From contig JBCBKP010000020.1 in the NCBI GenBank assembly GCA_038521625.1, positions 1-62,835 on the forward strand: 62,835 bases of DNA, read 5' to 3'. A program made the position numbers and the translations under genes. Of this stretch, positions 33,710 to 44,218 are shown in pieces. The notes beneath the pieces are model-generated. The model saw nothing but the letters and a program-made list of their open reading frames with translations, did not search any database and was not told where the DNA came from. This DNA comes from JBCBKP01 sp038521625 (GTDB lineage: Bacteria > Planctomycetota > Phycisphaerae > Phycisphaerales > UBA1924). The stretch's first letter is position 1; each line of letters starts with the position of its first letter.

Positions 33710-36693
33710 GTCTCTCTGACGACAAACTGCGCCGCGCGAGGGAGTTGTTCGAGGAGCTCGTCGACCTGACGCCCCCGGCTCGCGCCGGCCGGCTCCGCGA
33801 GCTCCGTCACCTGGATCAGGAGATCCGGAGCTTCACGCTCGCGATGCTCGATTCCGACCGCGCCGCGCTCGACATGGTCGCCGAGCCGGCCGACGGGCCC
33901 GAACCGAACGCGGATATCGATCCGCCCCCGTTCGAGTTGCCCGGGTACCGAGTCGGACCACGCGTGGGAGAGGGTGGCTCGTCGGTCGTGTATCGGGCCC
34001 GGCAGCTCTCGACGAACCGCGACGTCGCGATCAAACTCCTTCGCAGCGTCAGGCTCGACCCGGCGACGAGGGCAAGGTTCTCCTACGAAGCGAGGACCGC
34101 GAGCCGGCTGAATCACTCCGGGATCGCGCGCGTCTTCGATTCCGGCGTCGTCCGCCTCGGGCTCGACCGGGCCCCGTACCTGGTGATGGAGTTCGTGGAC
34201 GGCGAGCCGATCTCGGAGTTCTGCGATTCGCGTGGTCTCGGACTCCGGGAGCGGCTGTCGCTCTTCGGGGATGTGTGCGATGCCGTCGGGCACGCGCACG
34301 ACAGAGCCGTCCTGCACCGGGATCTGAAGCCGTCGAACATCTTGGTTGATTCCGCGGGCTCGCCGCGGGTGGTCGACTTCGGGACCGCGATCTCCTTGGT
34401 GTCCGACGAGCGCGAGCCGGCGGCGCGCACCGAGAGCGGGCAGGTCTTCGGAACGATCCCGTACGTCGCCCCCGAGCGGCTGCTCGAGAGCGGTTCGCCC
34501 GCCGATGTCCGGACCGACGTGTACGCGCTCGGCGTCACGCTCTTCGAACTGCTGGCCGGCCGCCTGCCGTTCGATGTCGATGGCAGGGCGCCCGCGGAGC
34601 TCGTGTCGGTCGTATCCGAGGGAAGAACCACGCGTCTCCGCGCCGCGATCCCGGACGCCCCGCGCGACCTCGACGAGGTCGTCGCCAGAGCGATCGCGTT
34701 CGATCCCTCGTTCCGCTACCCCTCGGTCCGCGCGCTGTCTGACGATATCGGCCGATACCTCGATGGCCGGGCCGTCGCCGCCCGCTCCGGGAGCTCCGTG
34801 TATCGGCTGCGGAAGTCGATTCGGCGATACCGCGGCCCCCTCGCGATCGGGTTCGCCGCGGCCGCCGCGCTGATCTCTGTCGCGCTGCTGTCGATCAGGG
34901 CCGCGCAAGCCGAGCGCCTCGCGCGCGTGGCTTCCGAAGATCTCGTCGAGTTCATGGGCGAATCGTTCGTCGCGGCCCTCGAGCCGGAGTACGCGGAGCC
35001 GGGGCGGCAACAGGACCGACCGATCCGCGAGGTGCTGGACGCCGCGGCCGCCGAGCTCGACGCCGGAGCGGGGCGGTTCGCCGAGGTCCCGCGTGTTCGA
35101 GAGCGGCTCGAGCGGTTCTTCGCCGAGACCTACCTCAGCATCGGCCTGGCGCCCGAGGCGATCGCCCATTCCGAGCGCGTTGCCGCGCTCGCGGATTCGA
35201 CGGAGGGCCCCGGGAGCGATCGATCGGTCTCCGCTCGCGTCCTCCTCGCGGAGTCGCTTCGGGCGAGCGGCCGCGCACAGGAAGCGATCGCAGTGATCGA
35301 CATGGCCGAGGCATCGACGGCGTCGGGGCGAGCGTCGGTCGACACATTGCGTCTATCGGTGATGCGCACGCGAGTCGATCTGCTGCGAACGGTCGACGGC
35401 GACAGCGAGAGAGTGCGGGCCGCCGCGCGCGAGCTGGACGACGCGATCACCCTGCTCGGCGGCGCCGGCCCGCCCGCTCCCGAGGAGGTCGCCGGCGCGA
35501 TCGAGACGCTGGCGGGTGTCTACCTGCATCTGGGCGACGCCGAGAACGCGCTGCGGCTCGTGGAGCGCGGGGTAAAGCTCGCGCTCGACTCGCACGGAGC
35601 CGCCGCATCTGAGACGATCGCCGCGAGGAAGCGGCGCGCGGACGTGCTGCGTGCGATCGGCCGCCAGCGCGAAGCGAGCGAGGAGTACGAGGACCTGATC
35701 GCCATCCGGACCGACCGTCTCGGTGCCGAGCACTGGAGCACGCTGAGCGTCGTCAGCTCTCTGGGTGCCTCGCTGACGCGGATGGGGCAGATCTCACGAG
35801 CGATCGAGCTGCTCGCACCGGCCTCGGAGCTCGCCGACCGAGAACTCGGCCCCGCGCACCCGACCTCGGTCTCGCTGCTGAGAAACTACGGGACCGCCGA
35901 GCACTTCGCGGGGAACTTCGACCTCGCGGTCGAGCTCACGGAGGATCTGATCGCCCGCGCCGAATCCGTGCACGGCGCGAGCCACGTCGACGTGCTCACG
36001 CTGCGAGGGGATCTGGCCGCCACGCTGTACCAATCCGGCCGGCTCGAGGAGGCCGAACGGGCCGCTTCCGACATCCTGGCCACCGCCCGGAGCGATGGAC
36101 TGTCTGAAACACACCCGAAGATCATCATCGCGCTCGGAATCCGCGCGAGGATCCTCCGCCGACGCGGCGCGCACGAGGAGGCCATCCCGCTCTTCCGACA
36201 GATGCTCGCGAGCGCAAACTCGACGTACGGACCGACCACGAACAGCGCGCTGCTGGCCGCGGCCCTGCTGGGCTCGAGCCTCACCCAGACGGGATCGGCC
36301 GCGAACGCGGTCGAGGTGATGGAGCCGGCGGTCCGCGCGTATGCGCGCCAGCACGGAGAGTCGCACCCCGAGGTACTCAAATTCAACATGCACCTCGCCC
36401 GAGCACTCGCGCAAGCGGGCGACGTGGACCAAGGACTCCGGCTGGTCGAGGATGCGGTCGCCGCGTACGAGTCCGGCGCCGTCGAAGTCACCGAGCCGCT
36501 CCCGGCAGCTCTCCGGGCAGGGATCGACATCGCCCGCGCATCCGGCCGCAGGGGAGCGGAGTCACGGTTCCTCGCCGCGCTCCTCGAGCTCGACATCCCG
36601 GCGGCCGAGCGAACCTCGTCCCGAGCGAGACTCGACGAATTGGCCGAGTCCGGGCCCGTTCTCGATGAGAGCCGCGCGCCGTTCGAGCGATGA
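33706..36693 (+). CDS. Ser/Thr protein kinase with transmembrane helix and TPR repeats
   Basis: A 995-residue paralogue of the kinase at 21 kb. Kinase domain about residues 80-345: GEGGSSVVY, VAIKLL, HRDLKPSNIL, VVDFG, APER, all catalytic residues kept. A membrane helix near 385 (LAIGFAAAAALISVALLSI) leads to roughly ten TPR units to residue 960 (LGAEHWSTLSVVSSLGASL, LGPAHPTSVSLLRNYG, ESHPEVLKFNMHLARAL). Start overlaps the sigma factor stop, so both are coupled. Probably phosphorylates its sigma factor or the transcription machinery. Confidence 0.9.
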   Translation: MSLSDDKLRRARELFEELVDLTPPARAGRLRELRHLDQEIRSFTLAMLDSDRAALDMVAEPADGPEPNADIDPPPFELPGYRVGPRVGEGGSSVVYRARQLSTNRDVAIKLLRSVRLDPATRARFSYEARTASRLNHSGIARVFDSGVVRLGLDRAPYLVMEFVDGEPISEFCDSRGLGLRERLSLFGDVCDAVGHAHDRAVLHRDLKPSNILVDSAGSPRVVDFGTAISLVSDEREPAARTESGQVFGTIPYVAPERLLESGSPADVRTDVYALGVTLFELLAGRLPFDVDGRAPAELVSVVSEGRTTRLRAAIPDAPRDLDEVVARAIAFDPSFRYPSVRALSDDIGRYLDGRAVAARSGSSVYRLRKSIRRYRGPLAIGFAAAAALISVALLSIRAAQAERLARVASEDLVEFMGESFVAALEPEYAEPGRQQDRPIREVLDAAAAELDAGAGRFAEVPRVRERLERFFAETYLSIGLAPEAIAHSERVAALADSTEGPGSDRSVSARVLLAESLRASGRAQEAIAVIDMAEASTASGRASVDTLRLSVMRTRVDLLRTVDGDSERVRAAARELDDAITLLGGAGPPAPEEVAGAIETLAGVYLHLGDAENALRLVERGVKLALDSHGAAASETIAARKRRADVLRAIGRQREASEEYEDLIAIRTDRLGAEHWSTLSVVSSLGASLTRMGQISRAIELLAPASELADRELGPAHPTSVSLLRNYGTAEHFAGNFDLAVELTEDLIARAESVHGASHVDVLTLRGDLAATLYQSGRLEEAERAASDILATARSDGLSETHPKIIIALGIRARILRRRGAHEEAIPLFRQMLASANSTYGPTTNSALLAAALLGSSLTQTGSAANAVEVMEPAVRAYARQHGESHPEVLKFNMHLARALAQAGDVDQGLRLVEDAVAAYESGAVEVTEPLPAALRAGIDIARASGRRGAESRFLAALLELDIPAAERTSSRARLDELAESGPVLDESRAPFER

Positions 36694-36849
36694 AGAAAAT
36701 CTGATACTCGCTGCGCAGATCCGCGCCGAGCGCACAGAACGTCGGGACGACCCCCCGACGGTCGGTGAGGCGTCTCGTCCGGCAGTGATCCTGCGCGCCC
36801 GTCGCCGAATCGTCGGAGTCGCGCACCAGAGTCAGAGAGGAATCATCGA

Positions 36850-38157
36850 ATGGGTCATTCTCGAGTTCGAATCCCCGCCGCTCTCGCGATCGCCGCGATC
36901 GCCGGCGGACTGGCGACCGCCGGCCCGGTGCGTTACGAGAACCCGACCGACGGCACCGGCCACGCGTGGGGCGGCAGCGACGGCCTGCTCGGCGTGGATC
37001 AGACGGTCCTGTCGCCGCTCCCGAGCATCGAGCTGCTCGATATCACCAAGGGGTTCGAGGTCCAGCCCGGCCCCGACCTGAGCAACGAGGGCGAGTTCAT
37101 CGGCCGACCGATCATCCGCAACGACGTGACGCGCCAGCTGTTCCCCGGCTTCAGCTTCCCGACCGAGTACTACCGGAACTGGATCGGGCTCGACGGGCGG
37201 ATCGCGGCCACATTCTCGCAGCTGCCGGTCAGCTCCCCTGTCGATACCGTCGTCGTGGGACTCTCCGCGGGCACGATGATCGGCCCCACGATCACCGTCG
37301 CACCCGGCTCGGCGCTCGACCTGCTCGAACTGCAACCGGTGCTGCTCTCGGCGGCGACCGCCTGCACCGGCCCGACGCGGCCCGACGGCGTCCTATTCCA
37401 GAACCCGATCGGGGCCGATTGCTCGCCGACGCTCGCGAGCGCCTTGACGAATATCGCGCCGTTCGGGGCGACTCGACTCGTCCTCAATTTCGAGTCACTC
37501 GTCCTCGATGAAGACGCGCAGCAGGCCGCCGGCGTGCCGGTGGTGAATCCCGAGCAGTACCTCGGCATCGAGTTCACGATCGACGGGCAGACGCACTACG
37601 GGTGGATCAGCGTGATCCGGAACCCGACCGACGTGCCGGCGCCCGCCGGCAATCTCCTCGATCCCGAGAACGTCGATATCGAGGATGCCTCGGGCGCCAC
37701 CAACCTCACTCAACAGCCCGAGTTCTTCGACGGGTTCGAGCTTCAGCTCACCGGCTGGGGCTTCGAGACGACGCCGAACACACCCATCGCGGCCGGCGCC
37801 GGCGAGCTCCGGCTCAACGCCTCCGACCTCGCCGCGCCGTTCGGGGTGATCGACGGCTTCGATCGTAATCGGTTCGACGACCTGTTCCTCGCGGGCAGCG
37901 TGCTCGCCGACTTCGCGCCCTCGCTCGACGAGACTCTGTCGACCCCGGTCCTTGACAGCGCCGACGAGTCCGCCTTCCTCGGCGTCTGGTGCGAGGTCGC
38001 GGATCAGAACGAGGACGGCGTCCTCGACGACGCCGACGTGATCGCGTTCGTGAATCAGTTCACGGCCGGCACAAGTTTCGACGTTAACGGCGACGGCTTC
38101 CGGAACATCTCCGACCTCTTCGGGTTCATCAACCTAATTCAAACCACCTGCCAGTGA
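36850..38157 (+). CDS. Secreted protein with GC-type dockerin-like C-terminus
   Basis: A 435-residue exported protein. Signal peptide PAALAIAAIAGGLATAG, then a beta-rich body with two Cys pairs, and a C-terminal dockerin-like region with Asp-rich loops DQNEDGVLDDADVIAFVNQF and DVNGDGFRNISDLFGFI, ending TTCQ. The body (EYYRNWIGLDGRIAATF) is not recognised. This tail type is common in planctomycete secreted proteins and is thought to anchor them. It follows the sigma/kinase pair on the same strand after 156 bases, so it may be a target of that pathway. A terminator hairpin follows. Confidence 0.78.
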   Translation: MGHSRVRIPAALAIAAIAGGLATAGPVRYENPTDGTGHAWGGSDGLLGVDQTVLSPLPSIELLDITKGFEVQPGPDLSNEGEFIGRPIIRNDVTRQLFPGFSFPTEYYRNWIGLDGRIAATFSQLPVSSPVDTVVVGLSAGTMIGPTITVAPGSALDLLELQPVLLSAATACTGPTRPDGVLFQNPIGADCSPTLASALTNIAPFGATRLVLNFESLVLDEDAQQAAGVPVVNPEQYLGIEFTIDGQTHYGWISVIRNPTDVPAPAGNLLDPENVDIEDASGATNLTQQPEFFDGFELQLTGWGFETTPNTPIAAGAGELRLNASDLAAPFGVIDGFDRNRFDDLFLAGSVLADFAPSLDETLSTPVLDSADESAFLGVWCEVADQNEDGVLDDADVIAFVNQFTAGTSFDVNGDGFRNISDLFGFINLIQTTCQ

Positions 38158-38164
38158 TCACGGG

Positions 38165-38187
38165 CGCCCGGCTGGAGAGGCCGGGCG
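38165..38187 (+). terminator. Rho-independent-type terminator
   Basis: CGCCCGGC and GCCGGGCG pair around a 7-base loop 8 bases after the stop of the dockerin-tailed gene, followed by a modest T-rich stretch. Confidence 0.55.
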
Positions 38188-38276
38188 TTCGATTCTCCTC
38201 GCCATAGGTCTGGCATCGCCGGCAGACTCCGCGCACGACGGATCGGAAGGGACGGCCCAGAAGTCGCCCGGAGGGA

Positions 38277-38346
38277 TACCCCCGAAGGACTCGGGCCTTC
38301 AACCCGCTGACGAGGAGTCATCCGCTCGAGCGATCGAACCGGGGGC
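38277..38346 (-). pseudogene. tRNA-like relic related to tRNA-Lys
   Basis: On the minus strand this 70-base stretch aligns with the intact tRNA-Lys at 39428-39500, best in the 3' half (TCAGCGGGTTGAAGG and CCTTCGGGGG). It can still fold into acceptor, D, anticodon (one A/G mismatch) and T stems. The D-loop GG and the T-loop TTC (now CCC) are lost, the acceptor has 6 pairs, and the anticodon position reads CCT. Probably a decayed duplicate. Confidence 0.55.
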
Positions 38347-38352
38347 GGGCCC

Positions 38353-39387
38353 TCAGCCGCCCGGCTGCACGTGCGACTCGACCCGGACGAGGTTCTCGGC
38401 CGCGACCCCGGCCTCGCCCGATCGCGCGAACCCGACCGCGTTCTCCACCGTCGTGCGCGCGATCGCCTCGACCGCCTCGTGCGTGAAGAACGCCTGGTGA
38501 CCCGTCACGAGCACGTTCGGGAAGGTCAGCAGGCGTGCGAGCGTGTCGTCCTGCAGCACACGCTCCGAAAGATCCTGGAAGAACACGTCGCCCTCTTCCT
38601 CATACACATCGAGCGCGAGCGATCCGAGCCGTCCCGACTTGAGCGCCGCGATCGCCGCGTCCGCATCGACGAGGGCGCCGCGGCTGGTGTTGATCAGCAT
38701 CGCGCCGCGCTTCATCATGCCGAACGCACGATCGTCGATCAGGTGGTACGACTCGGGCGTGAGCGGGCAGTGCAGGCTCACGATGTCGCTCGCCGAGAGC
38801 AGCCCGTCGAGATCGACGTACTCGACGAACCCCGAGAGCTCCTCGCTCGGGTACGGGTCGAACGCCAGCACCCGCGACCCGAACCCCCGCGCGATCTGGG
38901 CGAACCGCGAGCCGATCTTTCCCGTACCGATCACGCCGATCGTGCGCGACGAGACGTCGAAACCCATCAGGCCCTCGATGCCGAAGTTGCCCTCGCGGAC
39001 CCGCAGGTAGGCCTTGTGCGTCTTGCGGTTGAGCGTGAGCAGCATCGCCACAGCGTGCTCGGCGACCGCGTCCGGCGAGTACGCCGGGACCCGCGCGACG
39101 GTCAGCCCGAACTCCTCCGCCGCCTCGAGATCGACGTGGTTGAACCCCGCCGACCGCAGCGCGATCAGCCGCACGCCGGCGTCGGCGAGCGACCGCAGGC
39201 TCTCCCGCCCCCCGTCGTCGTAGATGAACAGGCACACCATCGGATCGCCCGCGGCCAGCGCCGCGGTCTCGGGCGTGAGCCGCGCCTCGAGATACCGGAT
39301 CGACAGCCCGCTGCCCTCCGCGTGCCGGTCGAAGGCGGCGCGGTCGAACTGCCTCGCCGAGAAGAAGGTCAGCGTCGGACGAGACAT
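38353..39387 (-). CDS. D-2-hydroxyacid dehydrogenase (D-lactate dehydrogenase-like)
   Basis: A 344-residue NAD enzyme interconverting 2-oxo acids and D-2-hydroxy acids, closest in features to LdhA. Seen: RSAGFNHVDL near 80, nucleotide loop GVIGTGKIGSRFA near 152, catalytic Arg in LINTSRGALVD near 235, Glu in DVYEEEGDVFFQD near 262, and His in GHQAFFT near 300. The DVYEEE...FFxD block is typical of D-lactate dehydrogenases. It lies between the tRNA-Lys and its relic. Confidence 0.88.
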   Translation of the reverse strand: MSRPTLTFFSARQFDRAAFDRHAEGSGLSIRYLEARLTPETAALAAGDPMVCLFIYDDGGRESLRSLADAGVRLIALRSAGFNHVDLEAAEEFGLTVARVPAYSPDAVAEHAVAMLLTLNRKTHKAYLRVREGNFGIEGLMGFDVSSRTIGVIGTGKIGSRFAQIARGFGSRVLAFDPYPSEELSGFVEYVDLDGLLSASDIVSLHCPLTPESYHLIDDRAFGMMKRGAMLINTSRGALVDADAAIAALKSGRLGSLALDVYEEEGDVFFQDLSERVLQDDTLARLLTFPNVLVTGHQAFFTHEAVEAIARTTVENAVGFARSGEAGVAAENLVRVESHVQPGG

Positions 39388-39427
39388 CCGTCACACTCCG
39401 AATGAGGCGGCCGGCGAATCAAGAAAA

Positions 39428-39500
<73 letters not shown>

Positions 39501-39577
39501 GGGCCCGAATAAACGGGGCGGCCCTGCCGCGGCGAGAGTATACGCTGCCCGGGCCGGGGCCGCCCGGGCCGAGCCCG

Positions 39578-40939
<1,362 letters not shown>

Positions 40940-41116
40940 GACATATCGCGGCGCCGCCACCCACCGCGGCGGCGACGCGAGACAACGGATGCTAACTGCT
41001 CCCGGCTCGTACGCAAACCGCACGTCCGCGTTTGGCACCGCGGTTGCAACCCCGGACGGCCGCGGGGCCACGCGGTCCCCACCGATCGCACGCAACGAGG
41101 ACCAGGAGAACAGCAG

Positions 41117-41467
41117 ATGGCCGATGTTCGACAGCAGGACAGCCGACTGAACGAGATTGTCAAGCAGGGCAAAATGCTCGAAGCGCTCGCCGAGTTCTAC
41201 GACGCGGACTGCACATTCCAGGAGGGCAACGCCGATCCGCGCCGAGGCCGCCAGACACAGCACGATCACCTGAGCGGGTTCTTCCAGACGCTCAAGGCAT
41301 TCAACGGCGCGACGCTCCACACGCAGGGCGTGGACGGCGACGTCTCGCTGACAGAGTGGACCTTCGACATGGTCGGCCCAGACGGCCCGATCCTCTGGAA
41401 CGAGATCCTCCGACGTCAATGGCGGAACGGAAAGGTCGTCTCCGAACGCTACTACACCGCCGGCTGA
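41117..41467 (+). CDS. NTF2-like / SnoaL-like domain protein
   Basis: A 116-residue small alpha+beta protein starting 8 nt after AGGAG. Helix KQGKMLEALAEFYDADCTFQEG, then strands with TEWTFDM and WRNGKVVSERYYT, match the cone-shaped NTF2/SnoaL fold that holds small ligands. Divergent from the sigma54 activator and a possible target of it. Specific role unknown. Confidence 0.75.
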   Translation: MADVRQQDSRLNEIVKQGKMLEALAEFYDADCTFQEGNADPRRGRQTQHDHLSGFFQTLKAFNGATLHTQGVDGDVSLTEWTFDMVGPDGPILWNEILRRQWRNGKVVSERYYTAG

Positions 41468-41615
41468 CCCAGCCGAACGAGCCCGATCGACCCAGGCGCC
41501 CCGCCAAACCGCGGAGCGCCCGTTTGAATACCCCGATGGACCCATCTCGCCCGACGCTCCGCCGCGTCGGCGACACACGCCGACAGAACGCCCGCGTCAC
41601 ACAGCAGCTCGAGGT

Positions 41616-42302
41616 TCAGACGCCGCCCGCGCCGTCCCGGTCCGCACCCAGCGCGGAAGAATCTCCGGCCGACGGCTCGACGATGTCCGTGCCGGATTCC
41701 CGAGCGACATGCCGGTCCTGCGGCGCGACGCCCTGCGCCGCCGCCCGAGCCCCGCGCACGGCGCCCGCGAGCGCCTCGACACGCTCGCGGCTCGCCCGGT
41801 CCTCGATGCGCGGCCGCATCCCCTCGACCAGCGATTCGGCCTGACGCAATAGGTCCAGGAACGAGGTCACGAGCAGATCCGTCACCCGAGCGCAGTCCTG
41901 TGCGTCCGCCAACGGCCCTTCGGCGTCGCCGCCCTCCGGCTCGCCCTCACGGACCGTCCGCTCGTAGTCGGCCACCAGATCATCACCGCCCGAGTCCCGA
42001 TCGCGCCGCCAGTTCACCCGCTCGGAGAAGGTCGTCCCCGCGACAGTCGAGGTATGCACGAACGCCTTGTTCGTTCTTGACTGGATCAGCTCGCGGATCT
42101 CGGCCGAAGCAGCGAGCAGCCCGTGATTCGAGTCGCTGAAGACACGCATCGCGAAGTCACTGGGCCCGAAGCACGCGCACCACGACTCGATGATCGCCTC
42201 CGACTTGAGCGCGAAGCGACCACTCCGTTGCGCGCGGCGGATCACGTCCTCGACCTCGGACGGCGATGACTCGGACGCGATCAGAATCAGTCCCCTCGGC
42301 AC
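41616..42302 (-). CDS. Hypothetical protein with Lrp/AsnC-RAM-like N-terminal domain
   Basis: A 228-residue protein starting with GTG 42302 after GGAGGG. Residues 1-95 have the strand-helix-strand pattern of the ferredoxin-like ligand-binding domain of Lrp/AsnC regulators (GLILIAS, then SEVEDVIRRAQ, FGPSDFAMRVFSDS, helix, VHTSTVAGTTF), but without a DNA-binding domain. Residues 125-228 are charged helices ending in a disordered tail. Last gene of a three-gene operon with the HExxH protein (27-base gap). The domain call is inference from pattern only. Confidence 0.6.
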   Translation of the reverse strand: MPRGLILIASESSPSEVEDVIRRAQRSGRFALKSEAIIESWCACFGPSDFAMRVFSDSNHGLLAASAEIRELIQSRTNKAFVHTSTVAGTTFSERVNWRRDRDSGGDDLVADYERTVREGEPEGGDAEGPLADAQDCARVTDLLVTSFLDLLRQAESLVEGMRPRIEDRASRERVEALAGAVRGARAAAQGVAPQDRHVARESGTDIVEPSAGDSSALGADRDGAGGV

Positions 42303-42329
42303 CTGTCTACCCCCTCCGGCACACCCGGC

Positions 42330-43622
42330 TCAAGCTTGGCCCGCGATCGAGACCAAGTCGAACATCTGCATCGGACCGCCGTCCCTCTTGCTTGACCAGA
42401 GAACGGCCCGCTCTCGCACCCCCGCACGCGTCAGTGTCGAATCGCTCGACGCCTCCGGGATCCACCCGTCAAGCGCCAGGTACACACTCGCCACGTCCTC
42501 GGCCCGACCGTGAAGCTCATCGATCATCTCGCCCATCAGACTCCCGCGGACACGCTCGCGGATCCGCCCATAGAGCGGCGCCCGGTCGATCCAGCCCAGG
42601 GCGCGCAGACCGATCTCCATCGCGACGAGGCGGAGAAGCGTCGGCGGATGCTCGGATCGCCCCACGATCTTCTCCATCATCTTGTCACGCTCGCCACCTC
42701 GACGCCCGTACGTCGAGACGTTGCCACCATCACCCATGAACTCGATCGAGGCATCGAAGTAGGGACGCCCGATCACGACGATCGCGCCCGCATCGACGAG
42801 CATCTCCTCCGCCTGACGACCCATCATCCTCGCGTGCTCATCCATCGTCGCCCGATAGTCATACAAAGCCTCGAGCAACGAACGCATCCGCCGCCTCTGC
42901 TTCAGAAGCTCTTCACACCGAGAGATCCCAGGGACCAGCATCGCGTCGAACGACCCAGGCTTCGGCTCGAGCCCCCGCGTGTTCTTCAGCACCGCCCGGC
43001 ATGCCCGGACGAGCGAGTGGAAGAGCTCATGAGCCATCAGCGGCCACATGTGCGCACGCGCCGTATCCGCGAGCGGGACCAGGATCACGTTCGCCGCCGG
43101 CTGGTACTGATACTGCATCCAGACCGACCATCCCACCGCCGGCGTGTGGGGATCGATCCCGACCTGAGACCGGGTCATCCCGAGCTCATACGTGATCAGC
43201 CACCACAGCTCCCGCGCAAAGATCCGCAGCGCAGCGCTCGAGTTCGACGAGGGTCGAAGATCCGTCGGCCAGACCGTCGGCCACGCCGACGCGCCGCGAG
43301 GCTCGGTCGTCAGACCCATCGCGGTGTGCTGCTCAGCAACACTCATCAACTCCGCGATCACCCGGGAGAAATCCTGAACGTCGCACCGCTGATTCCAGAC
43401 CGAACGCCCGCCCCCCCGAGCGTCCAGGATCTCGGCCGCGAGCCCCTCCAACTGCTCACCCCACGCCCGCAGCGCCGGACCCAGGTCAGCCGGCAAACCC
43501 CGGACCGGCGTCACCCTCGGAGCCGAACTCACAGCTGTCGCCGCGATGCGCGCAAACGACTCAAGCGACTTCGCAGATCGATGCCAATAGTCGATTGAAG
43601 AAGGAAATAGAGATCCGTCCAT
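42330..43622 (-). CDS. Predicted HExxH zinc metalloprotease of unknown family
   Basis: A 430-residue protein without signal peptide or membrane helix. WPLMAHELFHSLVRA near residue 195 is a HExxH zinc motif; about 75 residues later AEEMLVDAGAIVVIGRPYFDAS could supply the third ligand (Glu or Asp), as in several predicted cytoplasmic HExxH families. The rest is helical and not recognised. ATG 43622 has no clear Shine-Dalgarno. Flanked by a small winged-helix-like gene (30-base gap) and an RAM-like gene (27-base gap), reminiscent of regulator plus ImmA/IrrE-type protease pairs. Function unknown. Confidence 0.65.
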   Translation of the reverse strand: MDGSLFPSSIDYWHRSAKSLESFARIAATAVSSAPRVTPVRGLPADLGPALRAWGEQLEGLAAEILDARGGGRSVWNQRCDVQDFSRVIAELMSVAEQHTAMGLTTEPRGASAWPTVWPTDLRPSSNSSAALRIFARELWWLITYELGMTRSQVGIDPHTPAVGWSVWMQYQYQPAANVILVPLADTARAHMWPLMAHELFHSLVRACRAVLKNTRGLEPKPGSFDAMLVPGISRCEELLKQRRRMRSLLEALYDYRATMDEHARMMGRQAEEMLVDAGAIVVIGRPYFDASIEFMGDGGNVSTYGRRGGERDKMMEKIVGRSEHPPTLLRLVAMEIGLRALGWIDRAPLYGRIRERVRGSLMGEMIDELHGRAEDVASVYLALDGWIPEASSDSTLTRAGVRERAVLWSSKRDGGPMQMFDLVSIAGQA

Positions 43623-43652
43623 TGAACGTGGCAGACTAGCGAAAGCCAGCGC

Positions 43653-43952
43653 TCAATGCGACGGCGCACACACCCGGATTATCCCACCGTGAACCTCGAG
43701 CACGCGACGCGCCCGAAGCGCCGCCGCCAGCGTTGCCGCGTCCACATCGCTCAACGCCAGTCTGTCCGCAAACTCACCCAGAGTGAGCTCTGGACCGACG
43801 TAATCGCACAACTTTGAATGTCCGAATCGTGTGGACAGCATGTAGAAAAGCGAATTCAGCCGCTCCGGCTCGTCGCTGCCGTCGAAGAGGCTCGCCGGCG
43901 GCGATTCCAGCTCGAGTTCCAAGTAACGCTCTCGTGTGCTCTCAATGGGCAC
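43653..43952 (-). CDS. Small winged-helix-like protein
   Basis: A 99-residue protein starting with GTG. Residues 45-95 (LTLGEFADRLALSDVDAATLAAALRARRVLEVHGGIIRV) look like a diverged Crp/Fnr-type HTH with wing, with a helical N-terminus instead of a sensor domain. First gene of the operon with the HExxH protein, so it may be its regulator or substrate. Family not recognised with certainty. Confidence 0.5.
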   Translation of the reverse strand: MPIESTRERYLELELESPPASLFDGSDEPERLNSLFYMLSTRFGHSKLCDYVGPELTLGEFADRLALSDVDAATLAAALRARRVLEVHGGIIRVCAPSH

Positions 43953-44218
43953 GTCGCACCACCCAAGCTGAACCGCGAACCGGCGGCCACCACACCGCTC
44001 CCCCGTATCGTATCACGGGATCGGGAATCGGCGAGCAAACCCTCCAGAGATCCTCCGATTGACTCAGGATTCCGATCGGCACGATCCCGCACCTGTGATC
44101 GCCGACGCTTGACCACGAACGCCTTACGATCCCGCAAGGCCTCACGGCCCAACGCGGCGACTACCGTTGAACAACCGCTCGACCCCGCCGCCCGAAGTCG
44201 GGGAACGGATCTCGCACC

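Noticed and set aside
36741..36759. Hairpin GTCGGG/CCCGAC after the second kinase gene as a terminator
   Set aside because: Short stem, no T run, and it would separate the kinase from a same-strand gene without other support; left uncalled.
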